Positions 44,344 through 53,559 of a DNA stretch of 64,000 nucleotides are shown in pieces (position 1 is the first letter of the stretch; every line of letters begins with the position of its first letter). Source of the DNA: Taklimakanibacter sp049323275 (GTDB lineage: Bacteria; Pseudomonadota; Alphaproteobacteria; Rhizobiales; Aestuariivirgaceae); contig JBMOOM010000024.1 in the NCBI GenBank assembly GCA_049323275.1, forward strand, positions 1 to 64,000, in the 5' to 3' direction. Below the pieces are notes generated by a model. The model worked only from the letters and a program-made list of their open reading frames with translations. It searched no databases and had not been told where the DNA came from. Both the position numbers and the translations under genes were made by a program.

Positions 44344-45699
44344 CTACCGCCTGACTTCGATGCCGGCGGTGACGCGGTTCTCGTAGTAGTCTTCGCCAGG
44401 CTGATTGCTGTCGTTGTAGATGTAGTCGTAATCGAGCGTCCAGGCGATCCAGCGGTTCATCCGCCAGAGGATGCCGGCATTGGTCCTCAATGTCAGCTCG
44501 GTCTGGTCGATTCCCTGATAGTCTTCATAAGTGAGCCCGGCGCTGGCGCTGGCGGTGAGGTTGTCGCGCAGATCATGCGTGATGCCGAGGCGCGCATCAT
44601 AGCTGCGGGCGCCGCTCGAATCCGCCGATGACGTTTCGTTGAGACCGGTGCCGAACGACAGATCGAGCGTCGTCAGCTCGGTGGGCCGCCAGGTGACGAA
44701 GCCATTGAGGCCGAATACATCGAGCGAGTCGAGATCGGGATCCTCATAGTCGCGCAGCCGGTAGGCGAGCGCCAGTTCGCCCGACCACAGAGGCGACGGC
44801 TCGAAGGCGACGCCGGCGGCGAAGCGGTATCCGTCGGAGCTGCGCTCGAGCCCGTTGCGGTCGCGTTTCTGGAAATGGATCCGCGGCTCATAGGCGGCCT
44901 CGACGAACGGCACGAAGGCCGGAGAGGCCTCATAGCCGACGCGCAAGGCGGCCAGGGGCTGGACATATTCGCGGTCCGCATTGTCCTCCTTGCCGCCGCC
45001 GGCGAGATCGACATCGCCGTAATATTGCCAGTTGGCGCCCAGGCGCGCGGTGGCGGCGATGCGCCCGGCGCGCTGGGTCAAGGCCGCGTTCTGGCTGAAG
45101 GACTGATCGGTGCGGTTGCCGATCGCCGTGTTGGGCACTTCGCTATCCGACCCGTTTTCCTGCGACAACTGATAGCCGGCATCGAGGACGAGCGTGGTCG
45201 AGCGCCGGACATCGAGCCGCAATCGCGCGAGAACGGAGGCGTCGTTCGAATCGTTTTCGGACTGATCCTCATAGGCGATGAAATCGCCCTCGCCCGAAAT
45301 GAGCAGCTCATGGCGGACCCAGTCGCTGGTGATGCGCAGCGATGGCCGGAGCCTGAGGCCGATATCGCCTTTACGATCGGCGTTGGACGAGGCCGGATTG
45401 TCGGAGGCGATGACGCCGGCGCGCAGCACCGGGAAGACGGTCAGCCCGCCCATATCGAGGCCCAGCGCCGCATAAGGATCGTCCTCGACGCGACGCTTGC
45501 GAACCGGCTCCGGCGGCGGCTCGACGGGCGGATTGACCTCGAGCGTCGTCGCCTTGGCCATCGTGACCTCGGCTTCCGTGACGGTATCCGGCGCATCGAG
45601 ACTGTCCCTGAGCTCCAGGGAATTTTCCTGGGCCTGCGCCGCGCCACCCAGGAGAAACGCCGCCGCGATCCCGCAATATATGAAACGCTGGCGGACCAT
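44344..45699 (-). CDS. Outer-membrane beta-barrel protein
   Basis: A 451-residue protein with a signal peptide (MVRQRFIYCGIAAAFLLGGAAQA) and a Pro-rich linker (PPVEPPPEPVRKRR), then ~380 residues of alternating short polar/aromatic strands typical of an outer-membrane barrel. It resembles the BBP2-type outer-membrane barrel family often found with exopolysaccharide genes. It lies near galE, galU and kdsD, which fits an envelope role. Whether it is a channel for polysaccharide is inferred. Confidence 0.75.
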   Translation of the reverse strand: MVRQRFIYCGIAAAFLLGGAAQAQENSLELRDSLDAPDTVTEAEVTMAKATTLEVNPPVEPPPEPVRKRRVEDDPYAALGLDMGGLTVFPVLRAGVIASDNPASSNADRKGDIGLRLRPSLRITSDWVRHELLISGEGDFIAYEDQSENDSNDASVLARLRLDVRRSTTLVLDAGYQLSQENGSDSEVPNTAIGNRTDQSFSQNAALTQRAGRIAATARLGANWQYYGDVDLAGGGKEDNADREYVQPLAALRVGYEASPAFVPFVEAAYEPRIHFQKRDRNGLERSSDGYRFAAGVAFEPSPLWSGELALAYRLRDYEDPDLDSLDVFGLNGFVTWRPTELTTLDLSFGTGLNETSSADSSGARSYDARLGITHDLRDNLTASASAGLTYEDYQGIDQTELTLRTNAGILWRMNRWIAWTLDYDYIYNDSNQPGEDYYENRVTAGIEVRR

Positions 45700-45823
45700 T
45701 AACTCACCTCACTGGCCTGACAACCTAGCGAAAACATGGTTAATGGCCGGTTGACGGGGCCCCTGCGGAGGCCGATATCCAGCCCCGGTTTATTGTTCTG
45801 CGCTAATGCGCTAGGTGATGCCC

Positions 45824-46831
45824 ATGGCAAAAGTTATCGAAATCGACCCCGAAGGACTGCGGAGCTGGATCGCCTCCGCCAAGCGCACCCTCACCATCGA
45901 GAGCGAGGCGATGGCCAAGCTCATCCAGGCCCTCGACGGCCCCTTGGGGCGCGCCTTCGGCGAGGCGGTACGCCTGATCAAGCAGGGATCTGGACGCGTC
46001 GTCATGTCGGGCATGGGCAAGAGCGGCCATATCGCCCGCAAGATCGCGGCAACGCTGGCCTCCACCGGCACGCCGTCCTTCTTCGTCCATCCGGCCGAAG
46101 CGAGCCATGGCGATCTCGGCATGGTCGGCCGTGACGACATCATCATCATGATCTCGAATTCCGGCGAGACGGCGGAACTGCGCGCCATGCTCGACTACGC
46201 CAAGCGCTTCCATGTGAAGCTGATCGGCATATCGAGCCGCGCCGAGAGCACGCTCTGCCGCCACGCCGATGTCGCGCTCTGCCTGCCCGACGCGCGCGAG
46301 GCCTGCCCGATCGGCATGGCGCCGACCACCTCCACCATGCTGCAGCTCGCCATGGGCGATGCCCTGGCGCTGGCGCTGCTCGAGGATCGCGGCTTCAATG
46401 CGGCGCAGTTCAAGACCTTCCATCCTGGCGGCCTTCTCGGCGCCGCCCTCACCCATGTGAAGGATTTCATGCACAAGGCGGAGAAGCTGCCGCTGGCGCC
46501 GCCCGCGACCCCGATGACCGAGGTGCTCGTCACCATGACCGAAAAGAGCTTCGGCTGCCTCGGCATCGTCGATACCGAGAGCGGCGCCTTGATCGGCATC
46601 GTCACCGACGGCGATTTGCGCCGCCACATGTCACGCGATCTCATCGATCTCACAGCGGCGGATGTGATGACTCACCAGCCGCGCACGATCACCGCCGACA
46701 CGCTCGCCTCCGAGGCGCTCGACCTGCTGAATGCGGGCAAGAAGATCACCAGCCTGTTCGTCGTCGACGACAGGAACCGGCCGGTCGGCCTCATTCACGT
46801 CCACGACCTGCTGCGCCTTGGCGTGAAATAG
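45824..46831 (+). CDS. kdsD: Arabinose-5-phosphate isomerase
   Basis: A 335-residue enzyme (KpsF/GutQ family) that isomerises ribulose-5-phosphate to arabinose-5-phosphate, the first step to Kdo of lipopolysaccharide. The SIS domain (about residues 45-180) has VVMSGMGKSGHIARKIAATLASTGTPS and HPAEASHGDLGM; two CBS domains follow, with GIVTDGDLRRHM. The start is ambiguous: GTG 45815, ATG 45818 and ATG 45824 are in frame; the last has AGGTG with proper spacing. Confidence 0.94.
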   Translation: MAKVIEIDPEGLRSWIASAKRTLTIESEAMAKLIQALDGPLGRAFGEAVRLIKQGSGRVVMSGMGKSGHIARKIAATLASTGTPSFFVHPAEASHGDLGMVGRDDIIIMISNSGETAELRAMLDYAKRFHVKLIGISSRAESTLCRHADVALCLPDAREACPIGMAPTTSTMLQLAMGDALALALLEDRGFNAAQFKTFHPGGLLGAALTHVKDFMHKAEKLPLAPPATPMTEVLVTMTEKSFGCLGIVDTESGALIGIVTDGDLRRHMSRDLIDLTAADVMTHQPRTITADTLASEALDLLNAGKKITSLFVVDDRNRPVGLIHVHDLLRLGVK

Positions 46832-46849
46832 CAACAGCGGGGAAGCCCT

Positions 46850-47010
46850 CCCACACTTCCCTTCGCCCGTTGCGAAGCAATGGGCGAAGGTGGCCGAATG
46901 CCGGATGAGGGCGCTTTCTCAAGCTTACGTCGTGATCTGAAGAGCCCTCACCCGCCCTGTCGGGCACCCTCTCTCATCCTGCGGACGGGAGAGGGGGAAG
47001 ATCGGAAAGA
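46850..47010. repeat. Palindromic intergenic repeat cluster
   Basis: Between kdsD and the NfeD gene lie CTTCGCCC/GGGCGAAG (46861-46889), then GCCCTGTCGGGC and CCCTCTC...GAGAGGG. The CCCTCACCCGCCC...GGGAGAGGG pattern recurs between genes in many Rhizobiales. The stable stems may act as a terminator for the convergent genes. Confidence 0.55.
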
Positions 47011-47056
47011 TCTCATCTCCTTCAAGCCGCACCTACGATGCCCCTGAGCTGAAGCC

Positions 47057-47506
47057 TCAGCCCGGCCCATTGGCGGGCTCGACGGCGAAAGTGGCGCCGT
47101 CGACCGCTTTCACCTTCACCCATTCGCCCTTGCCGCGATCGGCGCCGGTCACGACCCACAGCGTGTCGTCGATGCGCACCTTGCCGCGGCCATTGACGAT
47201 CGCCTCGTCGAGCACATAGCTGCGCCCGACATAGCCATACATGCGCTGATTGAGATTGTTCGGCTCGCCGCCCGGCAGCGCGAAGCGCGGCCGCACGAAA
47301 TAGACGAACACCACCGAGAGGACGGCGAAGAGCGCGATCTCGATCTGCCACGACAGGTCGAGGAAGATGTCGAGGACACCGATGACAGCGCCGGCCGCCG
47401 CCAGCCAGATGAAGAAGACGCCGGGCAGCACGAGCTCCACGAGCAGCAGAAGGCCGGCGATGATCCACCAGGTCCAGCCGCCGAGAAACGGAAAGAACTG
47501 CTGCAT
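47057..47506 (-). CDS. NfeD family membrane protein
   Basis: A 149-residue NfeD protein: two to three membrane helices (WTWWIIAGLLLLVELVLPGVFFIWLAAAGA, here in two parts, and IEIALFAVLSVVFVYFV) and a C-terminal OB-fold domain (GKVRIDDTLWVV...). It is encoded 16 bases after the SPFH protein, and such pairs form a membrane microdomain complex. The start 47506 fits homologues and the membrane topology. Confidence 0.9.
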   Translation of the reverse strand: MQQFFPFLGGWTWWIIAGLLLLVELVLPGVFFIWLAAAGAVIGVLDIFLDLSWQIEIALFAVLSVVFVYFVRPRFALPGGEPNNLNQRMYGYVGRSYVLDEAIVNGRGKVRIDDTLWVVTGADRGKGEWVKVKAVDGATFAVEPANGPG

Positions 47507-47522
47507 GTCCGGAATGCTCTCC

Positions 47523-48512
47523 TCAGCTCTTGGGCGGAATGGGCGGGACGCTGGGCGGCGACGAGCGCCGCCTGGGCGCTGCCTGCTCGCTGTCGCCGCC
47601 ACCGAAGGTCTCCCGGGCGATCTCGGCGATGCCGCCGAGCGAGCCGAGGACGGCGGAAGCTTCGAGCGGCAGCATCAGCACCTTCTGGTTGGGCGCCGCG
47701 GCCAGGGCCTCGATGGCCTTCACATAGTTGTTGGCGACGAAATAGTTGATCGCCTGGATATTGCCGCTGGCGATGGCGTCGCTGACCAGCATGGTCGCCT
47801 TGGCTTCGGCTTCCGCCGCGCGCTCGCGCGCCTCGGCGTCGCGGAAAGCGGCTTCGCGCCGGCCTTCGGCCTCGAGCACCACCGACTGCTTCTCGCCTTC
47901 GGCGCGCAGGATCTGCGACTGGCGCTGGCCTTCCGCCTCGAGCACGGTGGCGCGCTTGTCGCGCTCGGCCTTCATCTGCCGCGCCATGGCGTCGACGAGG
48001 TCGCGCGGCGGGCTGATGTCCTTGATCTCGATGCGGTTCATCTTGATGCCCCAGGGCGTCGTCGCCTGGTCGACCACGCCGAGCAGGCGATGATTGATCT
48101 CGTCGCGCTGCGACAGCAGGCTGTCGAGATCCATCGAGCCCATCACGGTGCGGATATTGGTCATCACCAGATTGAGGATGGCGTGTTCGAGATTCTGCAC
48201 CTCATACGCCGCCTTGGCGGCGTCGATGACCTGGAAGAAGGCGACGCCGTCGACCTTCACCATCGCATTGTCGCGGGTGATGACTTCCTGGCTCGGCACG
48301 TCGAGGACACGCTCCATCATGCTCATCTTGTGGCCGACGCGGTCGAAAAACGGCACGATGACGCCGAGACCGGGAGGCAGGGTGCGGATGTAGCGGCCGA
48401 ACCGCTCGACGGTGTAATTGGAACCCTGCGGCACCATCCGGATCGACCGCAGCAGGCCGAACAGAACCACGGCCAGCAGAATTATGACTGCAATACCAGC
48501 GCCTTCGAACAT
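47523..48512 (-). CDS. qmcA: SPFH/band 7 protein (QmcA-like)
   Basis: A 329-residue stomatin/prohibitin-like protein. One N-terminal membrane helix (IAVIILLAVVLFGLL), then the SPFH domain (VPQGSNYTVERFGRYIRTL...) and a long charged coiled-coil (about residues 180-255, Glu/Ala/Arg rich, AEGEKQSVVLEAEGRRE). QmcA-type proteins form membrane rings that hold FtsH protease. ATG 48512 was chosen because homologues start at the helix; an in-frame ATG at 48593 lies within a palindromic repeat. It pairs with the NfeD gene. Confidence 0.9.
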   Translation of the reverse strand: MFEGAGIAVIILLAVVLFGLLRSIRMVPQGSNYTVERFGRYIRTLPPGLGVIVPFFDRVGHKMSMMERVLDVPSQEVITRDNAMVKVDGVAFFQVIDAAKAAYEVQNLEHAILNLVMTNIRTVMGSMDLDSLLSQRDEINHRLLGVVDQATTPWGIKMNRIEIKDISPPRDLVDAMARQMKAERDKRATVLEAEGQRQSQILRAEGEKQSVVLEAEGRREAAFRDAEARERAAEAEAKATMLVSDAIASGNIQAINYFVANNYVKAIEALAAAPNQKVLMLPLEASAVLGSLGGIAEIARETFGGGDSEQAAPRRRSSPPSVPPIPPKS

Positions 48513-48531
48513 TATCGCCGCTCCACTCTTA

Positions 48532-48655
48532 GAGCCCTTCCCATTCTGATCGAATCGTTCCGAATCGATCAGAATGGGAGCAAGGGCTCGCAAACATATG
48601 ATCTGGAGCGCTTCCTATCGCCGAAGTCGAGCAACTTTGGCGGGAAGCGCTCTAG
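48532..48655. repeat. Composite palindromic element, copy A
   Basis: Two hairpins: TCCCATTCTGATCGA (48539-48553) with its reverse complement ending at 48579, flanked by GAGCCCTT/AAGGGCTC, then GAGCGCTTCC/GGAAGCGCTC (48606-48652). A related element lies at 55751-55873 in the same orientation. It forms most of the 5' region of the SPFH gene. Non-coding repeat of rhizobial type. Confidence 0.7.
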
Positions 48656-48725
48656 TCTAGGAAACTAGTCAAGCGCCCTCTTCAGCGGGTTAACATAGGG
48701 ACAAGTTGTTGAATCGCAAGTCCCT

Positions 48726-49754
48726 TTATGCCCACCCCGATAATTCCTTGCGAATAAGCGCGGCGAGCATCGTGATGGAGGCATCCGAATCGTTGAGGCA
48801 TGGCACCGTCGTGAAATTCTCACCGCCGTTCTCGCGGAATGTTTCAGCGAGGCCGATGGCCACCTCTTCGAGAGTCTCGACGCAATCGGCGGCGAAGCCC
48901 GGCATGATCATCGCCAGATTGCGCACGCCCTGACTCGGCAGCGCCGCCACGGTATCCTGCGCATAGGGCTTGATCCATTCCGCCTTGCCGAAGCGCGACT
49001 GGAACACCATCCACAATTTCTCTTCCGGCAGGCCAAGCTTCGCCCTGAGCAGGCGCGTCGTTTCCCGGCAGTGATCATAATAGGGATCGCCCGCGGCGAC
49101 GTAGCTTTCCGGCAGGCCGTGATAGGAGGCGAGAATGACGTCGGGCACGAAGTCCAGCCGATCGAGATGATTCGTGACGCTCTGCGCCAGCGCGTCGATA
49201 TGGGCGTCTTCCGCATAATAAGGCGGCACGAAGCGCAAGGCCGGCTGCCAGCGCAAGCCGGCCATCGCCTCGAAGACCTTGTCGGCCACCGTCGCCGTGG
49301 TCGAGGCGCTGTATTGCGGATAGAGCGGGAACACTAGGATGCGGTCGCAGCCCGCCTGCTTGAGGGCCGCGAGGCGCTCGCCCACCGGCGGCAGACCGTA
49401 GCGCATGCCCCAGTCGACCATGATAGGACCATCCCCGGCGAGTTCGCGCCCGAGTTTCTCGGCCTGCGCCCTGGTGATGGTCTTGAGCGGCGACTCGTCG
49501 CGCTCGCGGTTCCAGATCTTGTCATAGGCGTGGCCGCTGCGCCGAGGCCTCGTGGTGAGGACGATCCCGTTGAGGATCAGCCACCAGACGACACGGTTGG
49601 TTTCGACGACGCGCGGGTCCGACAGGAACTCCTTCAGATAGCGCCGCATCGGCCAGTAGGACGTGGCTTCCGGGGTTCCCAGATTGACGATCAGGACGCC
49701 GATCCGGCCCTGACCTTGGGCCGGAAGACCTTCTTTCTCCGCAGGGTTCAGCAT
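48726..49754 (-). CDS. hemH: Ferrochelatase
   Basis: A 342-residue enzyme inserting Fe2+ into protoporphyrin IX. Hallmarks: GVLIVNLGTPEATSYWPMRRYL at the N-terminus, FPLYPQYSASTT, ILASYHGLPESYVAAGDPYYDH with the catalytic His, and VFQSRFGKAEWIKP. CVETLEEVAIGLAE ends the core. Length is normal. It is divergent from the sensor kinase. Confidence 0.97.
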   Translation of the reverse strand: MLNPAEKEGLPAQGQGRIGVLIVNLGTPEATSYWPMRRYLKEFLSDPRVVETNRVVWWLILNGIVLTTRPRRSGHAYDKIWNRERDESPLKTITRAQAEKLGRELAGDGPIMVDWGMRYGLPPVGERLAALKQAGCDRILVFPLYPQYSASTTATVADKVFEAMAGLRWQPALRFVPPYYAEDAHIDALAQSVTNHLDRLDFVPDVILASYHGLPESYVAAGDPYYDHCRETTRLLRAKLGLPEEKLWMVFQSRFGKAEWIKPYAQDTVAALPSQGVRNLAMIMPGFAADCVETLEEVAIGLAETFRENGGENFTTVPCLNDSDASITMLAALIRKELSGWA

Positions 49755-49886
49755 GATGGACTTTGCAGTAGCGGATTGTTAACCAGAGCGGAAGAACCGG
49801 CGACACCTTAACGCAACGCCAAACGGCGGCGGGGAATAATAGGTACAAATAACATATATTTGTCGGGGAGACGGGCTGTTTTGGTC

Positions 49887-51734
49887 ATGTCGACGTCAAG
49901 CGATGGCCCTTTGGGGCAGATGGAGCGCCGTGTCGGCGACGTCGCGCTGCCGTCTTTCGGCGGCATGAGCTCACGGCCCAAATTCGACGTCAGCAGGTTC
50001 CGTGCCGAGCAGATCGCCCCCCTGGCGCAGTTCCGGCCCTATGTCATGGGCGCCAATGCCCTCGCCGTGCTGATCGTCGTCTGGACGACCCTGACATCGG
50101 TCGGCGGCCCCTGGCTGTATCTCTGGACCATGTGCCAGGCGGGCCTCACCGCGGCCGTTCTCGTGTCCTGGTTCCACAACCGCAACTTCGCCGGCGCCAA
50201 CCGCCGCACCGTGTCCGCGATCGAAGCGGCGAGCCTCGCCTTCGCGCTGCTCTGGGCTTTTCCCACCCTCGAGCTCATGCCGGTCATTCCGGTCGACGCC
50301 CAGCATATGGTTCTTGCGGTATGTTTCATCACCGCGGTGACCGGCGCCTTCGCCCTGACCCGGCTGCCCCTGGCCTCGATCACCTTCGCCGCCGTGGTCA
50401 GCGGCGCGCTGTTCGTCAGCCAGATCCGGCGCGGCGAGGATGTCGACCTGGTGCTCGGCTTCATCGCCGTCGCCGTCGCCTTCCTGATGTCGCTGATGAG
50501 CGTGGCGCTCAACCGCACGCTGATGCGGCGCGCCGCCGACAATTATCACATGAACCGTCAGAGCGAATTCCTCGCGCTGCTGCTCAAGGATTTCGAGATC
50601 TGCTCCAGCGATCTCCTGTGGGAGACCGACGATGAGGGAAAGCTCATCTATTTCTCCGATCGCCTTCCGAATCTCGTCGGCACCTCGAAGCTGCTCCTCG
50701 GCCGGACGCTGCAGGAGGCGGCGGGCGCTTCCCCGGCGAGCCAGGGCTGGCCGGATTTCGCGAAACTGTCCGGCAACCGCCAGATCATCGACGGCTTGTG
50801 CCTGGAGGTCAGGCGGCCCGACCAGACCGACTGGTGGATGGTGACCGCGCAGCCCCTATGGGGCCATGCGCAGGAATTCCTCGGCTATCGCGGCGTGATC
50901 CGCGACATCTCGCTCGAGCGGCGCGCCCAGCTCGACCTCATCACCGCCAAGGAGGCGGCCGAACGCGCCTCCACCGCCAAGTCGCAATTCCTCGCCGTCA
51001 CCAGCCATGAGCTGAAGACGCCGCTCAACGCCATTGTCGGCTTTTCCGAAATGCTCATCGCGCAGCGCGAGGGTCCGCTCGGCAGTCCGGTCTACGCCGA
51101 ATATGCCGCGACGATCCTGCAGAGCAGCACCCATCTGCGCAACATCATCGCCGACATCCTCGACGTCACCCGCATCGAGCGCGGCTCGCTGCATCTGGTC
51201 GAGCAGGAGATGGACGCCGCCGAGATCCTCGAGATCGCCTATAAAATGTGCCGCGAGCAGGCGAAGGCGGCCGACATTCCACTGGCCGCCGATATCGAGA
51301 ACACCGCCGAGATCGAAGGTGACATAACCCGAATCCGCCAGGTACTCATCAATCTCGTCACCAACGCCATCAAATTCTCGCGGCCCGGCAACGCCATCGC
51401 TCTATGGATCGAGCGCCGGCCGGATGACGGCCTCGCCTTCGTCATCGAGGACAACGGCATCGGCATCGCGCCCGACGCGATCGAACGGGTCTTCGAGCCC
51501 TTCGAGCAAGGTGACGCCTCATCGTCGCGCCGCCATGGCGGCATCGGCCTCGGACTGGCGATCGCCCGCAAGATCGCGCGCCTGCATGACGGCGACGTCG
51601 TCCTCGACAGCGTCCCGGACGAGGGTACGACCGCCCGTTTCATCCTGCCGCCGGCGCGGGTGAAATGGCCACAACCGGTGATGGCCGATGAAGCCGAGAC
51701 CGTCGAACCGGAGGAAAGCCCTGGCGCCCGCTGA
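49887..51734 (+). CDS. Sensor histidine kinase (PleC/DivJ-like, PAS-HisKA-HATPase)
   Basis: A 615-residue membrane kinase. About six hydrophobic segments fill residues 40-190, followed by a PAS-like domain (DLLWETDDEGKLIYFSDRLP) and the HisKA box with H in AVTSHELKTPLNAIVGFSEML. HATPase motifs are QVLINLVTNAIKFS (N box), IEDNGIGIA (G1) and GGIGLGLAIARKI (G2). The start is uncertain: ATG 49887 is used; TTGs at 49860 and 49881 are in frame. There is no adjacent response regulator. Its HisKA segment resembles the alphaproteobacterial PleC/DivJ group that controls cell cycle and polarity. Confidence 0.9.
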   Translation: MSTSSDGPLGQMERRVGDVALPSFGGMSSRPKFDVSRFRAEQIAPLAQFRPYVMGANALAVLIVVWTTLTSVGGPWLYLWTMCQAGLTAAVLVSWFHNRNFAGANRRTVSAIEAASLAFALLWAFPTLELMPVIPVDAQHMVLAVCFITAVTGAFALTRLPLASITFAAVVSGALFVSQIRRGEDVDLVLGFIAVAVAFLMSLMSVALNRTLMRRAADNYHMNRQSEFLALLLKDFEICSSDLLWETDDEGKLIYFSDRLPNLVGTSKLLLGRTLQEAAGASPASQGWPDFAKLSGNRQIIDGLCLEVRRPDQTDWWMVTAQPLWGHAQEFLGYRGVIRDISLERRAQLDLITAKEAAERASTAKSQFLAVTSHELKTPLNAIVGFSEMLIAQREGPLGSPVYAEYAATILQSSTHLRNIIADILDVTRIERGSLHLVEQEMDAAEILEIAYKMCREQAKAADIPLAADIENTAEIEGDITRIRQVLINLVTNAIKFSRPGNAIALWIERRPDDGLAFVIEDNGIGIAPDAIERVFEPFEQGDASSSRRHGGIGLGLAIARKIARLHDGDVVLDSVPDEGTTARFILPPARVKWPQPVMADEAETVEPEESPGAR

Positions 51735-51755
51735 CTCCCTGTGGGATAGGGGGCG

Positions 51756-52682
51756 ATGACCCTGAAAAAACCACGCATTCCCTTTCTCGGGAGCCGCTTC
51801 GCGGCGTCCGCCAGAAACGCCCAGGCCGCGCTGTTCGGTGCGCCGCATGGCACGCCCTACAAGGGCATCGACAACCGTCCCTATGAGAAGGCGCCCGATA
51901 TCCTGCGCAACGCGCTGAAGAACGACGCCGCCTTCCTCGATTCCTGGGACTTCGATTTCGGCGGGCCGCTGCTCGGCAAGGACGGGCGATACCGCTTCAC
52001 CGATCTCGGCGACCTCGCCACCCGGTCGAAACAGGGCGCCCGGAACCGCAAGCTGATCGAGGCCTGCACACGCGACATCCTTGCTGAGGGCGCGGTGCCG
52101 ATCATGATCGGCGGCGATGATTCGACGCCCATTCCCTTCATCGCCGCCTTTTCCGGCCACAAGCCGCTGACCATCCTGCAGATCGATGCCCATATAGACT
52201 GGCGTCAGGAGCGTTTTGGCGAGCCCTTGGGCTTCTCCAGCACCATGCGCCGCGCGTCCGAAATGGCGCATGTGGGCAAGATCATCCAGGTCGGCATGCG
52301 CGGCATGGGCTCGGCGCGCGAGCAGGAAGTGCGCGATGCCGAAGCCCGGGGCGCCAAGCTCATCACCGCGGCGACGATCCACGAGAAGGGCATCGGGGCG
52401 GCGCTCGCGCATGTCGATGCCAAATCGCCCCTGCTCGTCACGCTCGATTGCGACGGCCTCGACTGGCCGATCATGCCGGCGGTGGCCTATCCCTCCACCG
52501 GCGGCCTTACCCACACGCAGGTGACCCGCCTCATCCAGGGCGCGATCGCCAAGGCGAAGCTGGTCGGCTTCGATCTCATCGAGTTCGTGCCGAAGAACGA
52601 TCGCCACGGCATCGGCGCCTTCACCGCGGCGCGCATCATCTGCAATGTGATCGGCAGCCTGGCCAACCGCGAGCAGAGATGA
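51756..52682 (+). CDS. Agmatinase/arginase (ureohydrolase) family protein
   Basis: A 308-residue manganese ureohydrolase. Metal-site blocks: GGDDS (residues 119-123), DAHIDWR (144-150) and DCDGLDW (231-237). Most agmatinases read GGDHS; here the metal-binding His is replaced by Asp. The other Asp and His ligands are kept (D144, H146, D148, D231, D233). It likely hydrolyses a guanidino compound to urea plus amine, but agmatine itself is not proven. It follows the sensor kinase after 21 bases on the same strand. Its stop overlaps a small ORF by ATGA. Confidence 0.85.
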   Translation: MTLKKPRIPFLGSRFAASARNAQAALFGAPHGTPYKGIDNRPYEKAPDILRNALKNDAAFLDSWDFDFGGPLLGKDGRYRFTDLGDLATRSKQGARNRKLIEACTRDILAEGAVPIMIGGDDSTPIPFIAAFSGHKPLTILQIDAHIDWRQERFGEPLGFSSTMRRASEMAHVGKIIQVGMRGMGSAREQEVRDAEARGAKLITAATIHEKGIGAALAHVDAKSPLLVTLDCDGLDWPIMPAVAYPSTGGLTHTQVTRLIQGAIAKAKLVGFDLIEFVPKNDRHGIGAFTAARIICNVIGSLANREQR

Positions 52683-52780
52683 CGGTTTCGAACGAGGATA
52701 AGTTGACGCGGCTCAAGGAAAGCATGACCGGGGAACTCGTCCTCACGGTCGAACGATTTCAGCCGCTCGCCGCCGAATAG
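52679..52780 (+). CDS. Possible 33-residue protein coupled to the ureohydrolase
   Basis: MTVSNEDKLTRLKESMTGEL and 13 further residues. Its ATG overlaps the ureohydrolase stop as ATGA, the arrangement used for coupled translation in this genome. It is too short for domain recognition and may be a tail of chance coding. Listed with low confidence. Confidence 0.3.
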   Translation: MTVSNEDKLTRLKESMTGELVLTVERFQPLAAE

Positions 52781-53012
52781 GCCGTAAAGGGCGAAGAGTC
52801 GCGGAGGCTGCTCAGCGCACCTTGCGCGCCGATCATGCTGTAATGAGCACACGGTTGTCGCGCGCCCCACGGCCCCCTGTTCGTCACCTGGCAGCGATGA
52901 TCGCGATTTTTGGACCAGCGTTCAAATAACGCGCGGCCGACATGCCCCAAAGTCCAACTTCGACACGACAATTGCCTGTGAGATAATGCCTGGATCTCCG
53001 GAATCTCCTCGA

Positions 53013-53199
53013 GCTTTCGGTTTCTTGAGCAGCCGAAAGCGGAGCGGCTCGTCACGGAGCATCGCCGTCCCTCGTGGCGAGCCGCTTTTCCGAAAGTTCC
53101 ATTCATTGACATGAAGTGCCGCCGGAAATCCCGAAGAGTTTGCCGGGAAAAACGGCCCGCCACCAAGGGACGGCAATCTGTGACGGGCCGTTCGTTTCC
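53013..53199 (+). other. Hairpin-rich intergenic stretch (possible small RNA and terminator)
   Basis: Three stems: GCTTTCGG/CCGAAAGC (53013-53040); AGCGGCTCG/CGAGCCGCT (53043-53086) with an inner CACG/CGTG pair and then TTTT; and AACGGCCCG/CGGGCCGTT (53151-53192) flanked by GGGAAA/TTTCCC. The middle one looks like an intrinsic terminator. The rest of 52781-53352 shows no gene. Confidence 0.4.
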
Positions 53200-53288
53200 C
53201 CGCGGAGAGTCCGGGGGCATCGCATCAAGTCCTGTCCTACGCGATGGTTCCCTCGACCGCCGACAAGTTCGCTTTTTTGGCTCCGATT

Positions 53289-53313
53289 GGAACCGGGGCC
53301 CGACGCCCGCGTT
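53289..53313 (+). promoter_or_regulatory. EcfG-type general stress promoter
   Basis: GGAAC (53289-53293), 16 bases, CGTT (53310-53313), exactly the -35/-10 consensus of EcfG/RpoE2 sigma factors in Alphaproteobacteria. Transcription should start near 53320, 30 bases before the 68-residue gene. One of three such promoters within 2.5 kb. Confidence 0.75.
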
Positions 53314-53352
53314 TAGGCTCCGCATTAATGCAGGCAAGGGAGCATCGCCCAT

Positions 53353-53559
53353 ATGAGACCGAATATCATCACACGTGCCGATCTGTTGACGCTGATAGAA
53401 GAAGTGAGCTTCGGCAAGGCCGTCATTGGCGGCGCCGACCGCGATGGTGTGGTCGTGGATGGTTATCTCGATTTGCGCAGGATCTCCGAACGCCTGAACC
53501 GGCTCATCCAGATCAGGAGCCAGCGTCACGCCTTGATCGATCACGAGCAGGCGCGCTGA
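53353..53559 (+). CDS. Small protein of unknown function (68 residues), stress-promoter linked
   Basis: MRPNIITRADLLTLIEEVSF followed by a short beta-like core (GKAVIGGADRDGVVVDGYLDL) and a charged helix. No recognised domain. Support for a real gene: AAGGGAG 10 bases before the ATG and an EcfG-type promoter 40 bases upstream. It overlaps the 3' end of topoisomerase IB by 19 bases, convergent. It might be a small stress protein; function unknown. Confidence 0.65.
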   Translation: MRPNIITRADLLTLIEEVSFGKAVIGGADRDGVVVDGYLDLRRISERLNRLIQIRSQRHALIDHEQAR

